Source: Anas platyrhynchos
Taxonomy: Eukaryota; Chordata; Aves; Anseriformes; Anatidae
Assembly (NCBI RefSeq): GCF_047663525.1
Contig: NC_092591.1
Coordinates: 46,105,501 to 46,169,500, forward strand
Direction of reading: 5' to 3'
DNA: 64,000 nt
The notes under the pieces are model-generated. The model worked only from the letters and a program-made list of their open reading frames with translations. It ran no database searches and was not told the origin of the DNA. Made by a program: the position numbers and the translations under genes. This document shows positions 12,761 to 24,272 of the stretch, piece after piece; the first letter of the stretch is position 1; every line of letters begins with the position of its first letter.

Positions 12761-15107
12761 GTTTGGAGCAGCTTTGGGCTGCGCAGGGCTGCTCCGAGCA
12801 CTGGGGACCCGGTGTCACCCGCGTGGCGGTGGCAGCAGGACCTTGGGGACAACACCACGGTGCACCTGCTGTCCCCAGCGCCTCCTGCCACCAGCACGGC
12901 GCCCTGAAACCCGCCTGCAGGAGCAGCGGTGCAGGGCAGCGTCGGGCGAAGCAGCCACGGGGGCTCGGCTGTGTGTGTTTGGGGTGTCAGCGCTGAGCCT
13001 AGCCACAAACGGGGTCCGCAGCCATGCGGGGAAGCCGTCTGTCTGTCTCCCTCTCCTCTGCAGGGAGGAAGGGCAGAAGCGTCTCCAAATGCGTGGCGCA
13101 GAGAGGGGTTAAATTCCTCAGGCACTGGGCTAGATAAGCGCTCGGCTCCTGGCTGCATACTTCTGATGCCTTTGGTGAACTCCAGTGGCACTCAGCAGGT
13201 TGTTTTGTAACTTTGCTCGTAGCGCGCTGCGGGTCCAGAAGCAAACCGGCCTCTGCCTTCTCCCTGCCCTGTGACAACGCTTTGCACTGCACCCTAAAAT
13301 CCCGGCGGGGAGCTCGGGGCTGGCGTTGCCTTTCCTCCTGCTCGAGCAGAGCAGGTGCATCGGCACAGCACACGATACTCCCCTCGGGACGGCATCGGCA
13401 GCGTTTGCAGGGGTTTCTTGCAGAGCGGTGACCAGAGGGGATCCGAAGAGGCGAGGGGAGCCCTGGCTGCTCCCTGAGCAGAGCCAGGGCAGGCTCCAGG
13501 GGATGCTGACAGCACCGTGCACGAGCACAGGGGCTCAGCTGCAAGCGATGCTAAAGGCACCCCCAGCCCCGAATGCTGCTCGCCTTGCTTATCTGGCGGT
13601 GCTGCAGGGGGGCCGTGCGGGTTGGATGGGGTGGAGGAGCTCACCCCTGCCCGGAGCCGGCTGGAATGCCAGGAATCCCCCTCCCCGTGTCCCCACGCTG
13701 CTCCACCGCCCTGGTTATCTGCTGCGAGAGCCCAGGCACGGCGCCTGGCCCCGCTCAGCACGCCTCCCTGACGGCCGCCCTGCGCTCCCCTGGAATAAAT
13801 AACGCGGAAAGCGAGGGGTCCGCACGTGACGTGCAGAAGCCTTTTGGCAACTTTTTGGGGAACAGCTGCAAGGCCTGGAGTGCACAGCTTGTGGCATCCT
13901 GGGGGGATGCTCGGGGCAGCCTCGGTGGGGCGTCCTCACCCTCGCGGGGATGCAGGGCTGGGATGGGGCCGTGCCATGCTCCAAAACCCCCATCTCCTGG
14001 CAAGGGGGTCTGGTGGCTCTAAGAAATAACCCCCCCTGACCGAGTGTGAGACAGGGAATTAGCTTTCCCTGGATGAAAAGGGAAAGGGGGAAAAGGGTTC
14101 CCCCTCTGAAGAGGGCAGCCTGAGCGACCGTCTGTCCCTGAGATTGTAAGCCAGCAGCGGCACCAAATCCACTTTTTATTACTATTTTTTTCTTCTCTTT
14201 GAGAAGAAAAGCAATTTAGAGCTGTGCTCGGTAGCTTTGGATACCTGCAGGCCCAAGTGAACGTGCTGGGGAGTTTGCCAGCCTTGACCAAACCTTTTGG
14301 CAGCGGGCTGCGGCTGGTGAAAGCAGGGAGGCAGCGGCGGGGCTGAATCATCTGAGGGCACTTGGTTCCCTGCTCTCTGCGAGGCAGCTTGGCCAAAAAA
14401 GGTAGAGCGGTGTAATTAGCGAAGATACCAGGGTTATACCTGGTGCATACGTGCTTGGATACCAAGTGGAGACATGTCGTGGTTGCCCTTGCACCACGCT
14501 GCAGAGAAACGCTGCCCGAGTGTGTCAGCTGCAGGCCTCGCTGGCTCATCCTCCGCGGCTTCCCAGCCTCTCTGCCCCGTCCTCTTCGGCTCTCCTGCTG
14601 GGGGAGGAACCTCAGCAGGGGCTTGGAGGTGACCCAAGTGTTCCCCCTGCGGGCAGGGAAGCAATGCTGTGGGACTGCGGGCCTGAGGTGCCTGTGCTCA
14701 GCACCCTGCCCTAGAAAGAAGTCCAGGTGCTGATTGGGGACGGGCTGGCCTGTGCCTGGTTTTAGAGGTGGGAGGGATGTTTTCGGAGTTACCTCTGTGC
14801 ATGTGGTTTTTAAGAGCATCTTTTTAAAGGATGTTCCTTTATCTGTTGCAACTTGCCTGTGCCCTTGTAAACCTGTGCAGCCAAATTAAGGCGTAAATGC
14901 ATCTACACGCAGGGTTTTCAAGAAAATCCTATTATCGTAAATGATTGCTAACCATTTTATGCCCGTCCATTTTTCAGGTGCCAAGCTCATGAGCTTCTAA
15001 AAGCAGCTGATTATCTTGCTTTTTGTGGGCTGGAGTCAGCACTTTCTTGAGGGTGCTGGGGTGCTTCCAGCTGCCCTGGGCTAGTCATCTAGAATAACTC
15101 GTTGCTT

Positions 15108-15144
<37 letters not shown>

Positions 15145-18100
15145 AACCTCTTACCTGAAGACATGGGTGGGTCAGCCCTGAGCTGGAAGTGCTGGGGCAG
15201 GCGAGCGCTGCCTGGGTTTGGGGTGGTTTCCTCTGCCTCTTCGTAATCCCCGTTGCAGCACAGGACCTGCAGGAGCTCTTGGTTTTAGGAGCTGTGTGCT
15301 AAAACCTCCCCGCAGCCCCAGGGTGCCTCCTGCATGCCCAGGAGGACTGAGGATGGGAAGGGCTCTGGGACCAGTTCCTAGGTTGAACTGGGTCGGGTGT
15401 TGTTGGTGCCACGGCACTCTCAGCAGCATTTTGGGGCCAGATGTCCTGTACCATGTGGCTGATGTACGGAGGGAGGCTCTGGAAGAGCACTTTTTTAGGG
15501 TTTTGCTGGTTTTGTGATTTCTGCCAGGGATTGCTTCCCCCAGGAGGTGCGAGCGCCTGCTGGGGAGCTTGTCCCTGCCTCTGGATGCTTGCCTGAGGCT
15601 GCTGGTGGTGTGCGGGGAGTTGGGCGAGCACCAGAGGCATCTCTACAGGATAGAGGTGGTGTGGCTTTGGAGGCTTTGTGCTTGCTCTTTTCACGTGTTG
15701 ATTTTTTTTTTCCCCCTGAGTTGTGTTTGGAGGTGGCAGCGCTCCTTTCTGTGAAGAGGCAGAAGAGGCAGATACGCCTGGGCTGGACGAGGAGAGGCTG
15801 CTTCGCCTCTGGTAGTTTGGGAAGTGTTGTAATGGTGCTTTGGGAATCGCGGAGGCTGTGCTGTTGGACTCGGTGCTGTCGCTTTTGGCTCATTTAGGCT
15901 CTTAATGACCTGACAGCACAGACAAGTCAGGGTAAAAGGCTCTAAAGGCTCGGTTTCCAGAAGCAACCTGAGATGAGCCTGTATCGTGTACAGCTTAAAC
16001 ACCTAAATGCTTATGGGGGGGGGAATAAAAAAAGGATTTTTATCCTTTTGAGCAGCCCAACCTCTGCTGCTTCCATTTTACTTTAAAACACCGTCTTGTT
16101 GAAAGACAGTGACCTGTACCCCCGACGGATGGCTCCCTGCCCTGGCCCTCGCCAACGTTTCTTTCTGCAGAGCTGTTACCCGAAAGGCAAATGTTTTTTT
16201 GCAGATAGCCCCCTGCGTTTGTGCGCCAGATAAGGGACAGAGCTGGCTCTCTGAAGATGCACCCACCTCCATCTCAGTGCTTCAGAGAGCTCGTTATCTC
16301 TGCGTGGGTTCAGGTTGGGACTGACGGCACCTTCGCCTAATTAATCACACGCGAGGTGCCGTGAAAGCAGAGCCTTCCAAAATACACAAGCGCCTTATCA
16401 AAAGTTTCAGCCTGGATTAATTCCGCCTCTTTTGTTTGTTTCGCTCCGTGTCTGTGTGAGACAGGGAGAAAGAAAGGAGCAATTTCAGCTCCCCGCAAGT
16501 GGTCATTAAAGGCCTTTTTAATCCTACGGAGTTATAAATAAACATTGGTGGCGGCGTGCACCTGCATATTCATTAGTGCATCCTCGGCGCTCCCTCCCGA
16601 GGCCCAGCGGCGCGTCCTTGGCGCGCGGCTGCTCTCCGGAGAGGGAAGGAGCCTGGGTTGCTCTGCGCGTGGAAAACAAGCTGGAAGGTTGCCTCTGCTG
16701 TTGTAGTTGCCAGCAGCGTGAGGACTCTGGGTGGGACCAGGGTTTGGAGTAGTGAAGACGCCAGCGTGTAGGGCAGCAGGAGCAAAGCCGTGCCCCAGAA
16801 CAATGTGAGATGGCTGCTCGAGGGGCAGAATCACGGGCAGAGTGACCCATCTAGAGAAATGATCCATCCTAGTGGAGCTGATAAAGCCAAATGTTTGGAG
16901 CAGACGCGAGAAGTTGCCTATGGCCCATCAGAGCTCTGCTGCCTAATAAGGGCTTTTAAAACTTACGGGACTTTAAAGCTTACAGCTGGTTCCAGAAAGC
17001 AGCGTGAGTAATTGAAGCGGAGCAGCAAAAATATCCCTTTAAAAGTTTTTATAGGGACCATTTCCCCCCGCCTTTGGCTGGGGAGGAGCAGCAGAGGAGC
17101 AAGCAGGTAGTTTGGGTATTTCTGAGCATTTCCGAGGCTGAACCGGGCTCCTGCATCTCCAGATTTGCAGCATTCCTCCTGCGTCCCGTGTCATGATAAA
17201 TATAAGCTGTTTTCTGTCTTGGGGAATGGTCTGTGTGTAATAACAGGGGAATATTCATGCGTTGCATCATGCTTTTCGTCCTGGCTGCTGCGGGAAGTGG
17301 ACGCGGTGGAGATGCTGGGGTTCCTGGCAGATGCACGCTGCAGTTGCGTTGTCTGATACCCCTCAGAGCCTGGCTTGTATGAGCTGCATTGTGAGTGCTC
17401 CCCAAAAACCTGTCCCCTAAAGAAGAGGAGTATTTGGGCATCCCAGAGCTGCTGTGCGGGGGCTCACAGCTGGGCAATGTTTGCAGGTTCAGTGTTGCTT
17501 TTGACAGCTGGAAAGCAAGCATTATTTTTTTATTATTATTATTTTATTAAAAGTAAAGGCAATAATTGTAGGAAAGGATTGGAGGGGTGCAACCCTGAAA
17601 GGAGTTGAGTTCCCGTCCTCAGGGCTGATCTGGCTCAGTCTGGATCCCAGCTTTGGCTGGGAGCTGGACACCTAAATACTTTCCCAGCCCCTCCTCCCAA
17701 GGGCTTAGCACCTGGGCGGGCTCATTGCACAAGAAAAAATGAGCATGGAAGTGCAAGGTCTGGCTTACGTGCAAGAGCCTTTCCTCTCTCCTCTCTAATC
17801 TAGATGCTGCTGCTAATTTTGCTTCACCCCCTTGGGAAGAAACTGCCAGGGATTCACTCTCGGCTGCTTTCATGAAGGCGCTCTCTGCTCATGTGTCTGA
17901 GGTTGATCATAATGATTACAGCAATAGCAGGTGCTGCTAATGTTTCCCTCGTAAACCTTAATCTTTATGGCTGGCTTTAATAGCCAGCCTTGCTCTTCTC
18001 CCCCTGTGGATAGCTGCCATCCGTGCTGCGTGGGAGAAATGCACGGCGTTCAGGTGAGGAAGGCGGCTCTTCCAGGCTGCGTGCGTGCATGCGCTCACCC

Positions 18101-21100
18101 ATTACAAATCCACCTGGCCAGCTCTCGGTGTTTACAGCAGTAGGTGTTATTTTTTTAAAATTTGCTTTAATTTATAACGAGCTTTCGGTTGGTGCCGTGG
18201 CCTGCACCAGCCAAGACTTTGCTCATCTCTGGGCTCGGGATTTGCAGCCGTGTGCTTGGCACGGAGCCCGCCCGCATCGCTGGTCCATAAGGAGGGTGCT
18301 GGGGGGGCCGTGTGGCGAAGTGAAAAAGGAAAAATCCCCCTCCTGGCCCTGCAGCGGTGATTGAATCAAGCGGCAGCGTTTCCTGGCGTGCCTGCAGTGT
18401 TGTCGCTGCCTGTGATTATTGACATTTCGACACGGCTCCGGCGTTGCCAGCCGGGCAGGAAGCGGTTAGTCATTAATTCACCCGCTGGCCTCCATCAAGG
18501 CCGCTGTGGGACCCCGGGGAGGGTGTCACGGTCACCTTCCGCCTCGGTGGCCACCCCGCTCCCCTTAGAGGGGGCCGCTCGGGTGCGATCTTGGCTTGGG
18601 TAAAGAGAGGTGGGGGGAGAAAAGTCGGGTTGGATGCCGTGGCAGACCCAAAATATGGCAGCTGGGAAGGTGGGGCTGGCATGGGGTGAGGCTTCTGTGG
18701 TTTTGGGCACATCAGTCGGCCTGCTGGGGCTTGAGCCTCCCTCGCCCAAATCCCTGCCTGAGGACGTGACCCCGAGGCGGTTTCCTGGTCAGGAGGAGCT
18801 CAGGCAGCCCCCGGCTCTTCCAGGCCTCCTGGGTCCGCCCCGGGCACGCTGGCCTGGGTTTGCTCCTCCCTGTCATTTGGGAGAGGAAGCGGGGCAGAAA
18901 ATCCCAGAGCCTCTATTTTGTTCTTAATGGGGGGTTGTCACTTGGGGCGGGCATCCAGGGCCGCTTAGGGAGCCCTTGTTTGTGGCTGTCGGTGAATGAG
19001 TCTCGTGGCAGTGCTCGCGCAGGCGCCTTGCTGTCCCCGGAGCTCGCGGCGGGTTGGGAGGTGGGCAGGCAGGATCCATCTCTTCCCTTGGGTGCCCAGG
19101 AGCCGGGCTGCTCCCTGGGGTGGGGAGGGACCTGGGGAAGCATTAAATAGCTGCTGGATGTGTCAGCACAGCAGCTGATCACGGGCGGTGAGTCACTGCC
19201 AGCACTCAGACATGCAGGATGGCAGCACGTGGCTGCTCCTCCACTCCTGCCGCCACTTGCTATTGACTTGTGTGGTGTTTTTTTTCTTCTTCTCCTTGAG
19301 TAGTTTCCTGTGCTGTGGGTTCACACGTGCAGGTTGCGTCCTGTATGCCTGTCTTCTCCAGCTCTCGCACCTCTCCTCTCATCCCCACCTCTTCAGGCTG
19401 GGCTTTGTCCCCAGGTACAGGCCACAGTCACCCCAAAACCACCTGGACGTGGCCCAGCAGGGTGCTCCTGCCCCATCCCCAGCAGCTGGGTGTCTGAGAC
19501 CTCCTCCTCAGGCTCCTGGTCCCTTGGAAGTTCCCCATGCTGGTGCAGGACCTCGAAACCTTGCAGCATTTTCTCAACCTGCTGGCTTCGGGCTGTCATG
19601 AACAGTTTGGGGCTGGAAACGAAGAGGCAGCGGCCCTCTGTTTTCAGACTAAGGGAGCTGCAGCGTGGGGTCAGGCGATGCTGAGAAGACACGTGAGAAG
19701 TTCAGGTTGAAATCAGGAATGAAATGAGGGCTGTTTGGGCTGGCTGCTCCAGGTGCAGCTTTCCCATCTTCTCTACCTTTTCTCCTGTCACCTCCAACTC
19801 CCTGCTCACCGCAGGGCGCTGGGGATGCTCCTGCCTGCCTGCAGACCCCTTTCAGGGCCTGATGGCCAGGGGTCAGCGTGGGACCTGGAGCTCAGCAGTG
19901 CTGGGCAGGTGAAACTGCAAAGCAGGCGAAACCCTGCCGGCCCCGTGGGCAGGAGCCAGGCACGGGGCTGCTGCTCAGGTTAACGAGGGAAGAGCAGAGC
20001 AGCCCGGGAGGATTTCATCCGTGTTTATCAAGCACGGCAGCCCTAATTACGGACTTCAAAAAAAAAAAAAAATTGTATGCATTTGAATTCAGATCCAGAG
20101 GCACTCCTGTGGCAACCGTGGTGCAAACAGGGATTTCAAAGGCTGGCCGATGGGCTCTCTGCAGACCTCCCCCTGCTCTGGAGGGGCTTTTCAAAGCGGG
20201 ACTTGCTGACAGGGTTTCTCCCTGCTGCCCACGTTTCGGCTTGTCGGTCGGTAAAGCGGCGTGAGACCCCGGCACTGGGGCTGGGATCCTGTGCTGGTGC
20301 TTTCTGGGTGCCAGCACCGCTCCCTATCCCCAGCCAAAACCCGGACCTGTAAGCTGGGCAAAGGTGAACTGCTGGTCTGCTGGCCGTTTGAAGTCCTAAT
20401 GAGATTTGCCCAGAAGCTCTGCCTGCACTGGTGCTTTCCTGCCAGCCCAGCCCTAGCCCCGCACCAGCCCCTGGTCTCTTGGCCAGAAGCTTCTGGGAGC
20501 CCCTGCAGGGGCCAGGAGGGATCCCTGCAAATCGGTGGAGGGACGTGCTTCTGTAATCGGGGCAGCCAGCTGATTTTCTTGGCTGGCCGCGTGATGTTGC
20601 AGGTCCCAGGAGGTCACGATGCTGCTGCGAGCAGCCGTGGGGTGGTGATGAGCCGGCTGGGACATGCCCTGCTCGTCTGCAGGGCACCAAACCCAGCTAT
20701 GCAAAGCGTGCATCCTCTCACCTGCAGAAATACATGTAACCCCTCCGCCTCCTGTTGCTTTAGCAGGTCCTGCTGTCAGCCGAGGCTCGGAGCACCTGCA
20801 GCCTGCCCAGCTCCCTCCTGATCGCCCACTGCCAGCTCCAGGGAGTGAGCTTGGTCAGCCAAAGTGTGAGAGCTAAAATTCGGCTGTTACCTCTGCTGCA
20901 GAGCTGTGTCAGGCTGCAAAACACCTCGATTAGCAGGAGGACTGATTGCTCCCACTTTTAATCAAGGTAACCCGAAGCTGGCTTCAGACCCTGGGCTTTA
21001 AAAGCAGCCTTGATTTATGGCAGGTTGCAGCTCTGTTCGAATAGAGTCTGAACATTTTTTTTTTTGAGCTTTTTTTTTTTTTCCAATTTAGACTAAGATG

Positions 21101-24100
21101 CAGCAAAAAATAAAGCTGTAAGATCTGGGAGCATTAATTTATTTATTTTATTCTCAGTGCCAGCACTTGAAATTCCAACTCCCAGTTAGGAAATTTGTCG
21201 AAGAAGTTGTGTGAATCATCCATACCATCAATTTAGGACCGATCACATGGGAAGGGAGCAGAAAATTAGTCACTTCGTTAATCTGCTTCCAATAAAACTG
21301 ACTTAGAAAGACACGGGGGGAGGTAAAACAGAGGAGCAGCTTGCGGGAGCTGCTGTCACGCGTCCTCACACCGGCGCAGCAGCCACCTGCTCGATTCCCT
21401 GTGCTTTTTTGGGGTGGCCAGCGAGGTCCCACAGTAAAGTAAAGGAGGAAAATGTGAAGGAACAGCCTTCTAATTGCTATATGCACGTGTTCTTCTGACA
21501 GTAAGGGAAAAAAAATTTACAGCTAAGAGAAGGCAAATAACTTCATACGAGAAATTTAACAGCAGTGGCTATGCAGGAGGCGATGCCTTGGGATGAGGTG
21601 GAGCTTTGTGTTTTTGAAAGCTGTTATAGGAACAAGGATAACGCTGCAGTGGAAGAGCAGATAATGCCCTGTGCATAATTATGGAAACAAATTTATTTAT
21701 ATTTTTTTTCCCAAGTCTGGAGTGAACTTTCAGGGAGAGGAGAGGCCGCGGGGCTGGTCTGGGTTGCAGCACGGTGGCGATGCTGATGGAAAAGGTTTGG
21801 AGAAGCCAGGAAGGGTGAGCGTGGTCTGGGAGAGCTGAGAAATCGCTGTCCCTGAGATCCAACAGCGAGCTTCAGCCTCTCCCTGGGTACAAACTGCTCC
21901 CTGCATTGCTGCTGGGGGACACTCAAAGGGTTGCCTTCCCAAGTAGCCCTGTAGGGATTTCCACGAGATAAGCTTCGAAGCCGTGTTACCCACGGGCACT
22001 TCCCCGGCACAGCACGGTTTGCTAGCTGCTGGCGTTGTGTTTTTGGTACAAAACACTCTCCTCCTTCGGCTCTCCCTCCAGCAGCGATGCGACACCGGGG
22101 CTGAGCTCCTACCCCAGCCCCTGCGTCACCACGGGCAGCTCGAAGCCGAAACTCCTCCGTAAGAGGAAAAGCGCCTGTGCCGCTCCCTGCCTCTCTGTTA
22201 CGTGCCACTCGCCGTGGGCTGGACGCTGGTAAATGATTGCCAGAGGCTGGCTCTGCACCCAAACGGGAGCTTCTCACCCATGCGGGACCCACGGGCGTCC
22301 CGTCCCGCTCCCGGCCCCACCATCGCTCCTCACCCCTCGGCTTGGGTCACCCCTCGTCTCGGCAGCCGCCGGCGCTTCGTGCCAGGAGAGGTGAGGCCGC
22401 TGCTTTTCTCATAACACAGCCGGCTGCTTTTATTTATTTTCAAACCACCCACTCCTGGCCTCTGCCGGGGCTGTGGGGTAGGACGGGGGGGGAAAAGCCC
22501 GGCTTCACGGGCGGTTTTGGCGCTGGCGGTGCCCGTAGGTGGCACGTCGCTTCCCAGGACACCCTGCCACCCGGTGCTGGCCTTGGGGTCCTGTGTCCCG
22601 GCACAACGGTGACGTTGGGGCGGCAAAACCCAGCCGGGTGGTGCCCGAGCGCGGAAGCGACGCTGAACTTTGCTCCGTGGCGGGGGCGGGCGCCGGTTTC
22701 GCTGAGAGTTTGTGGCCATGCAGCGGGGCAGAACCGTGCTCTGAAAGGAGCCTGGTCTCCACCTCACCAATACGGCGTTTAGGGGATGTTGGTAGGAGAA
22801 ATGGGCAGAGGCCGAACTCCTTGGTGCTGCCAAGGTGAATAATTGTGCCCGTGGTGGCTGCCCCGCACCCGCTGCCCTCAGTCCCCGCTGTGCTCCGCGG
22901 GTGAATCTGGGAGCAAGGGATCGATAGCGCTGCTGCGGCTGACGGGGAGGCTGGCATTGGATCAGCTGCTCCCAAGTGCTCCCCGGGAGATGGATTTGGC
23001 TTTCGGGTTTGTTCTCTACCAAGTCATTCTGCCCCAGCACCACCGGATCTCGTGGTGGGAACAGTGCCGTGGGGCTGCTTCATTTCCTAGGCTCCTCCTT
23101 TGTCTTCCTTGTGTCATGGCCGAAGCCTCGTGTTACTCAGGGTGGCAGCCTTCGAGCCCTTGCTTTGATTCTTCAAGGTGTCAAAAATAATAATAAAAAA
23201 GCTGTTTAACCCAAGCTAAAGCTTTTCTCCCCACACTGACACCTGCTCCTTCAGCCTGCTCCTTGCAGGCGCCCCCTGGGGCGATGGCAGCGGTTGTGGC
23301 ATGTCCCCAAACTTCGGGGAACTGGGAGACTGGGAGCTGGGCTGGGTTTGGAAAGCAGTTCAGGACCCTTTGTGCCTTCCTCTGCCCAGGTCCTTCAGAC
23401 AGGCTTGATGCTTGAAGGATCTGGAAAAAATGTTTTGAGATTGCTTAAAACCAGAATAAACCCAGAGATCTGAGTCCGTTGCAGATTATGTTGGTTTAAT
23501 TTCATTTGTTAAGCCTTGTGGTCGTTCGGCTGCTGGCAGAGGCAGGAGTGCTAAACGAGATTTTGCTGCAGTTAATTTTTCCCATCTCTTAATCCCTCTC
23601 AGATTAACAGAGGGGAAGGTAAAGAGAGCACAACGTGTGCCATCCACACCTCTCAGTTTCCCTCTGCACAGCTGGGAAGGGTGGGCGGGAGGGCGGCCGG
23701 AGGCTCCTCTGCCTTTTAGATATTGTTTGGAAAATCCCCAGTGCCGCACTGCCAAATTGTTGGGGAAATAGCAGCGAAAGTCCAACAAATCCATTAGAAG
23801 GCTGCGCTCTCAGCAGAAATAGGCAGGGTGCTTTCTGGCTGCCCAGACCCACCACGCACACGGGCAAACCCCCGTGCCTCTCACCCGGGGAGGACGTGGC
23901 CCCGCTGCCCAGAGCTGAGCTGTGCACGGGGTTTTTGGTGAGACAGCAGGGTTTTATTGCAGGTGAACGCTGGTATTTTAGCAATAATGCCATAAATCCA
24001 ATCTGTGAGCAACAGCAAGCGTGTGTTCCAGCCGTCCAGCAGACCTAAAAGCAGGGCAGGTGAAGCATCGGCCCTAGAGGAGGCTCAGCACTGACTCCTT

Positions 24101-24118
24101 GTGTCTTCTCTCCCGCAG
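12761..24118. other. Non-coding stretch, probably RASSF7 intron 1
   Basis: No coding exon is recognised. It contains simple runs (A run at 15,110-15,142; A run at 20,059-20,072; T runs near 21,055-21,082), an AT-rich block at 16,330-16,560 and another at 17,880-17,990 that includes a perfect short inverted repeat. A CpG-enriched segment lies at about 22,240-22,750. The end at 24,117-24,118 is a clear pyrimidine-rich CAG acceptor. Confidence 0.45.
17969..17989. repeat. Perfect 8-bp inverted repeat, 5-base loop
   Basis: GGCTGGCT and AGCCAGCC are separated by TTAAT. It sits in an AT-rich block (about 17,880-17,990) inside GC-rich DNA. It is too short for a microRNA precursor and its function is unknown. 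Confidence 0.85.
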
Positions 24119-24169
24119 GGACCCCGTCCCGCGATGCCCCAGCGTGCCTGAGGCCCGGCAGCCGTGGGG
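24119..24169 (+). other. RASSF7: RASSF7 5' UTR part of the first coding exon
   Basis: A pyrimidine-rich acceptor (cttctctcccgcag) ends at 24,118, followed by 51 bases of leader before the ATG. The in-frame stop TGA at 24,149-24,151 rules out an N-terminal extension within this exon. Confidence 0.85.
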
Positions 24170-24272
24170 ATGGAGCTGAAGGTGTGGGTGGACGGCATCC
24201 AGCGGGTGGTCTGCGGCGTCTCGGAGCAAACCACCTGCCAGGAGGTGGTCATCGCTTTGGCGCGGGCCATAG
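24170..24272 (+). CDS. RASSF7: RASSF7 coding exon 1
   Basis: Encodes residues 1-34 plus one base of codon 35, the first half of the Ras-association domain (ending VVIALARAI). The donor is ATAG|GTGAGT. Confidence 0.95.

Noticed and set aside
12002-12996. Long overlapping frames on both strands in the CpG island, one starting with a leucine run like a signal peptide
   Set aside because: The leucines are a translation of the CTG repeat, the plus frame lacks a true ATG there, and all frames are open because the DNA is very GC-rich.
14019-14819. 266-codon minus-strand frame
   Set aside because: No recognisable domain, no splice or poly(A) context, and similar lengths occur repeatedly by chance in this GC-rich window.
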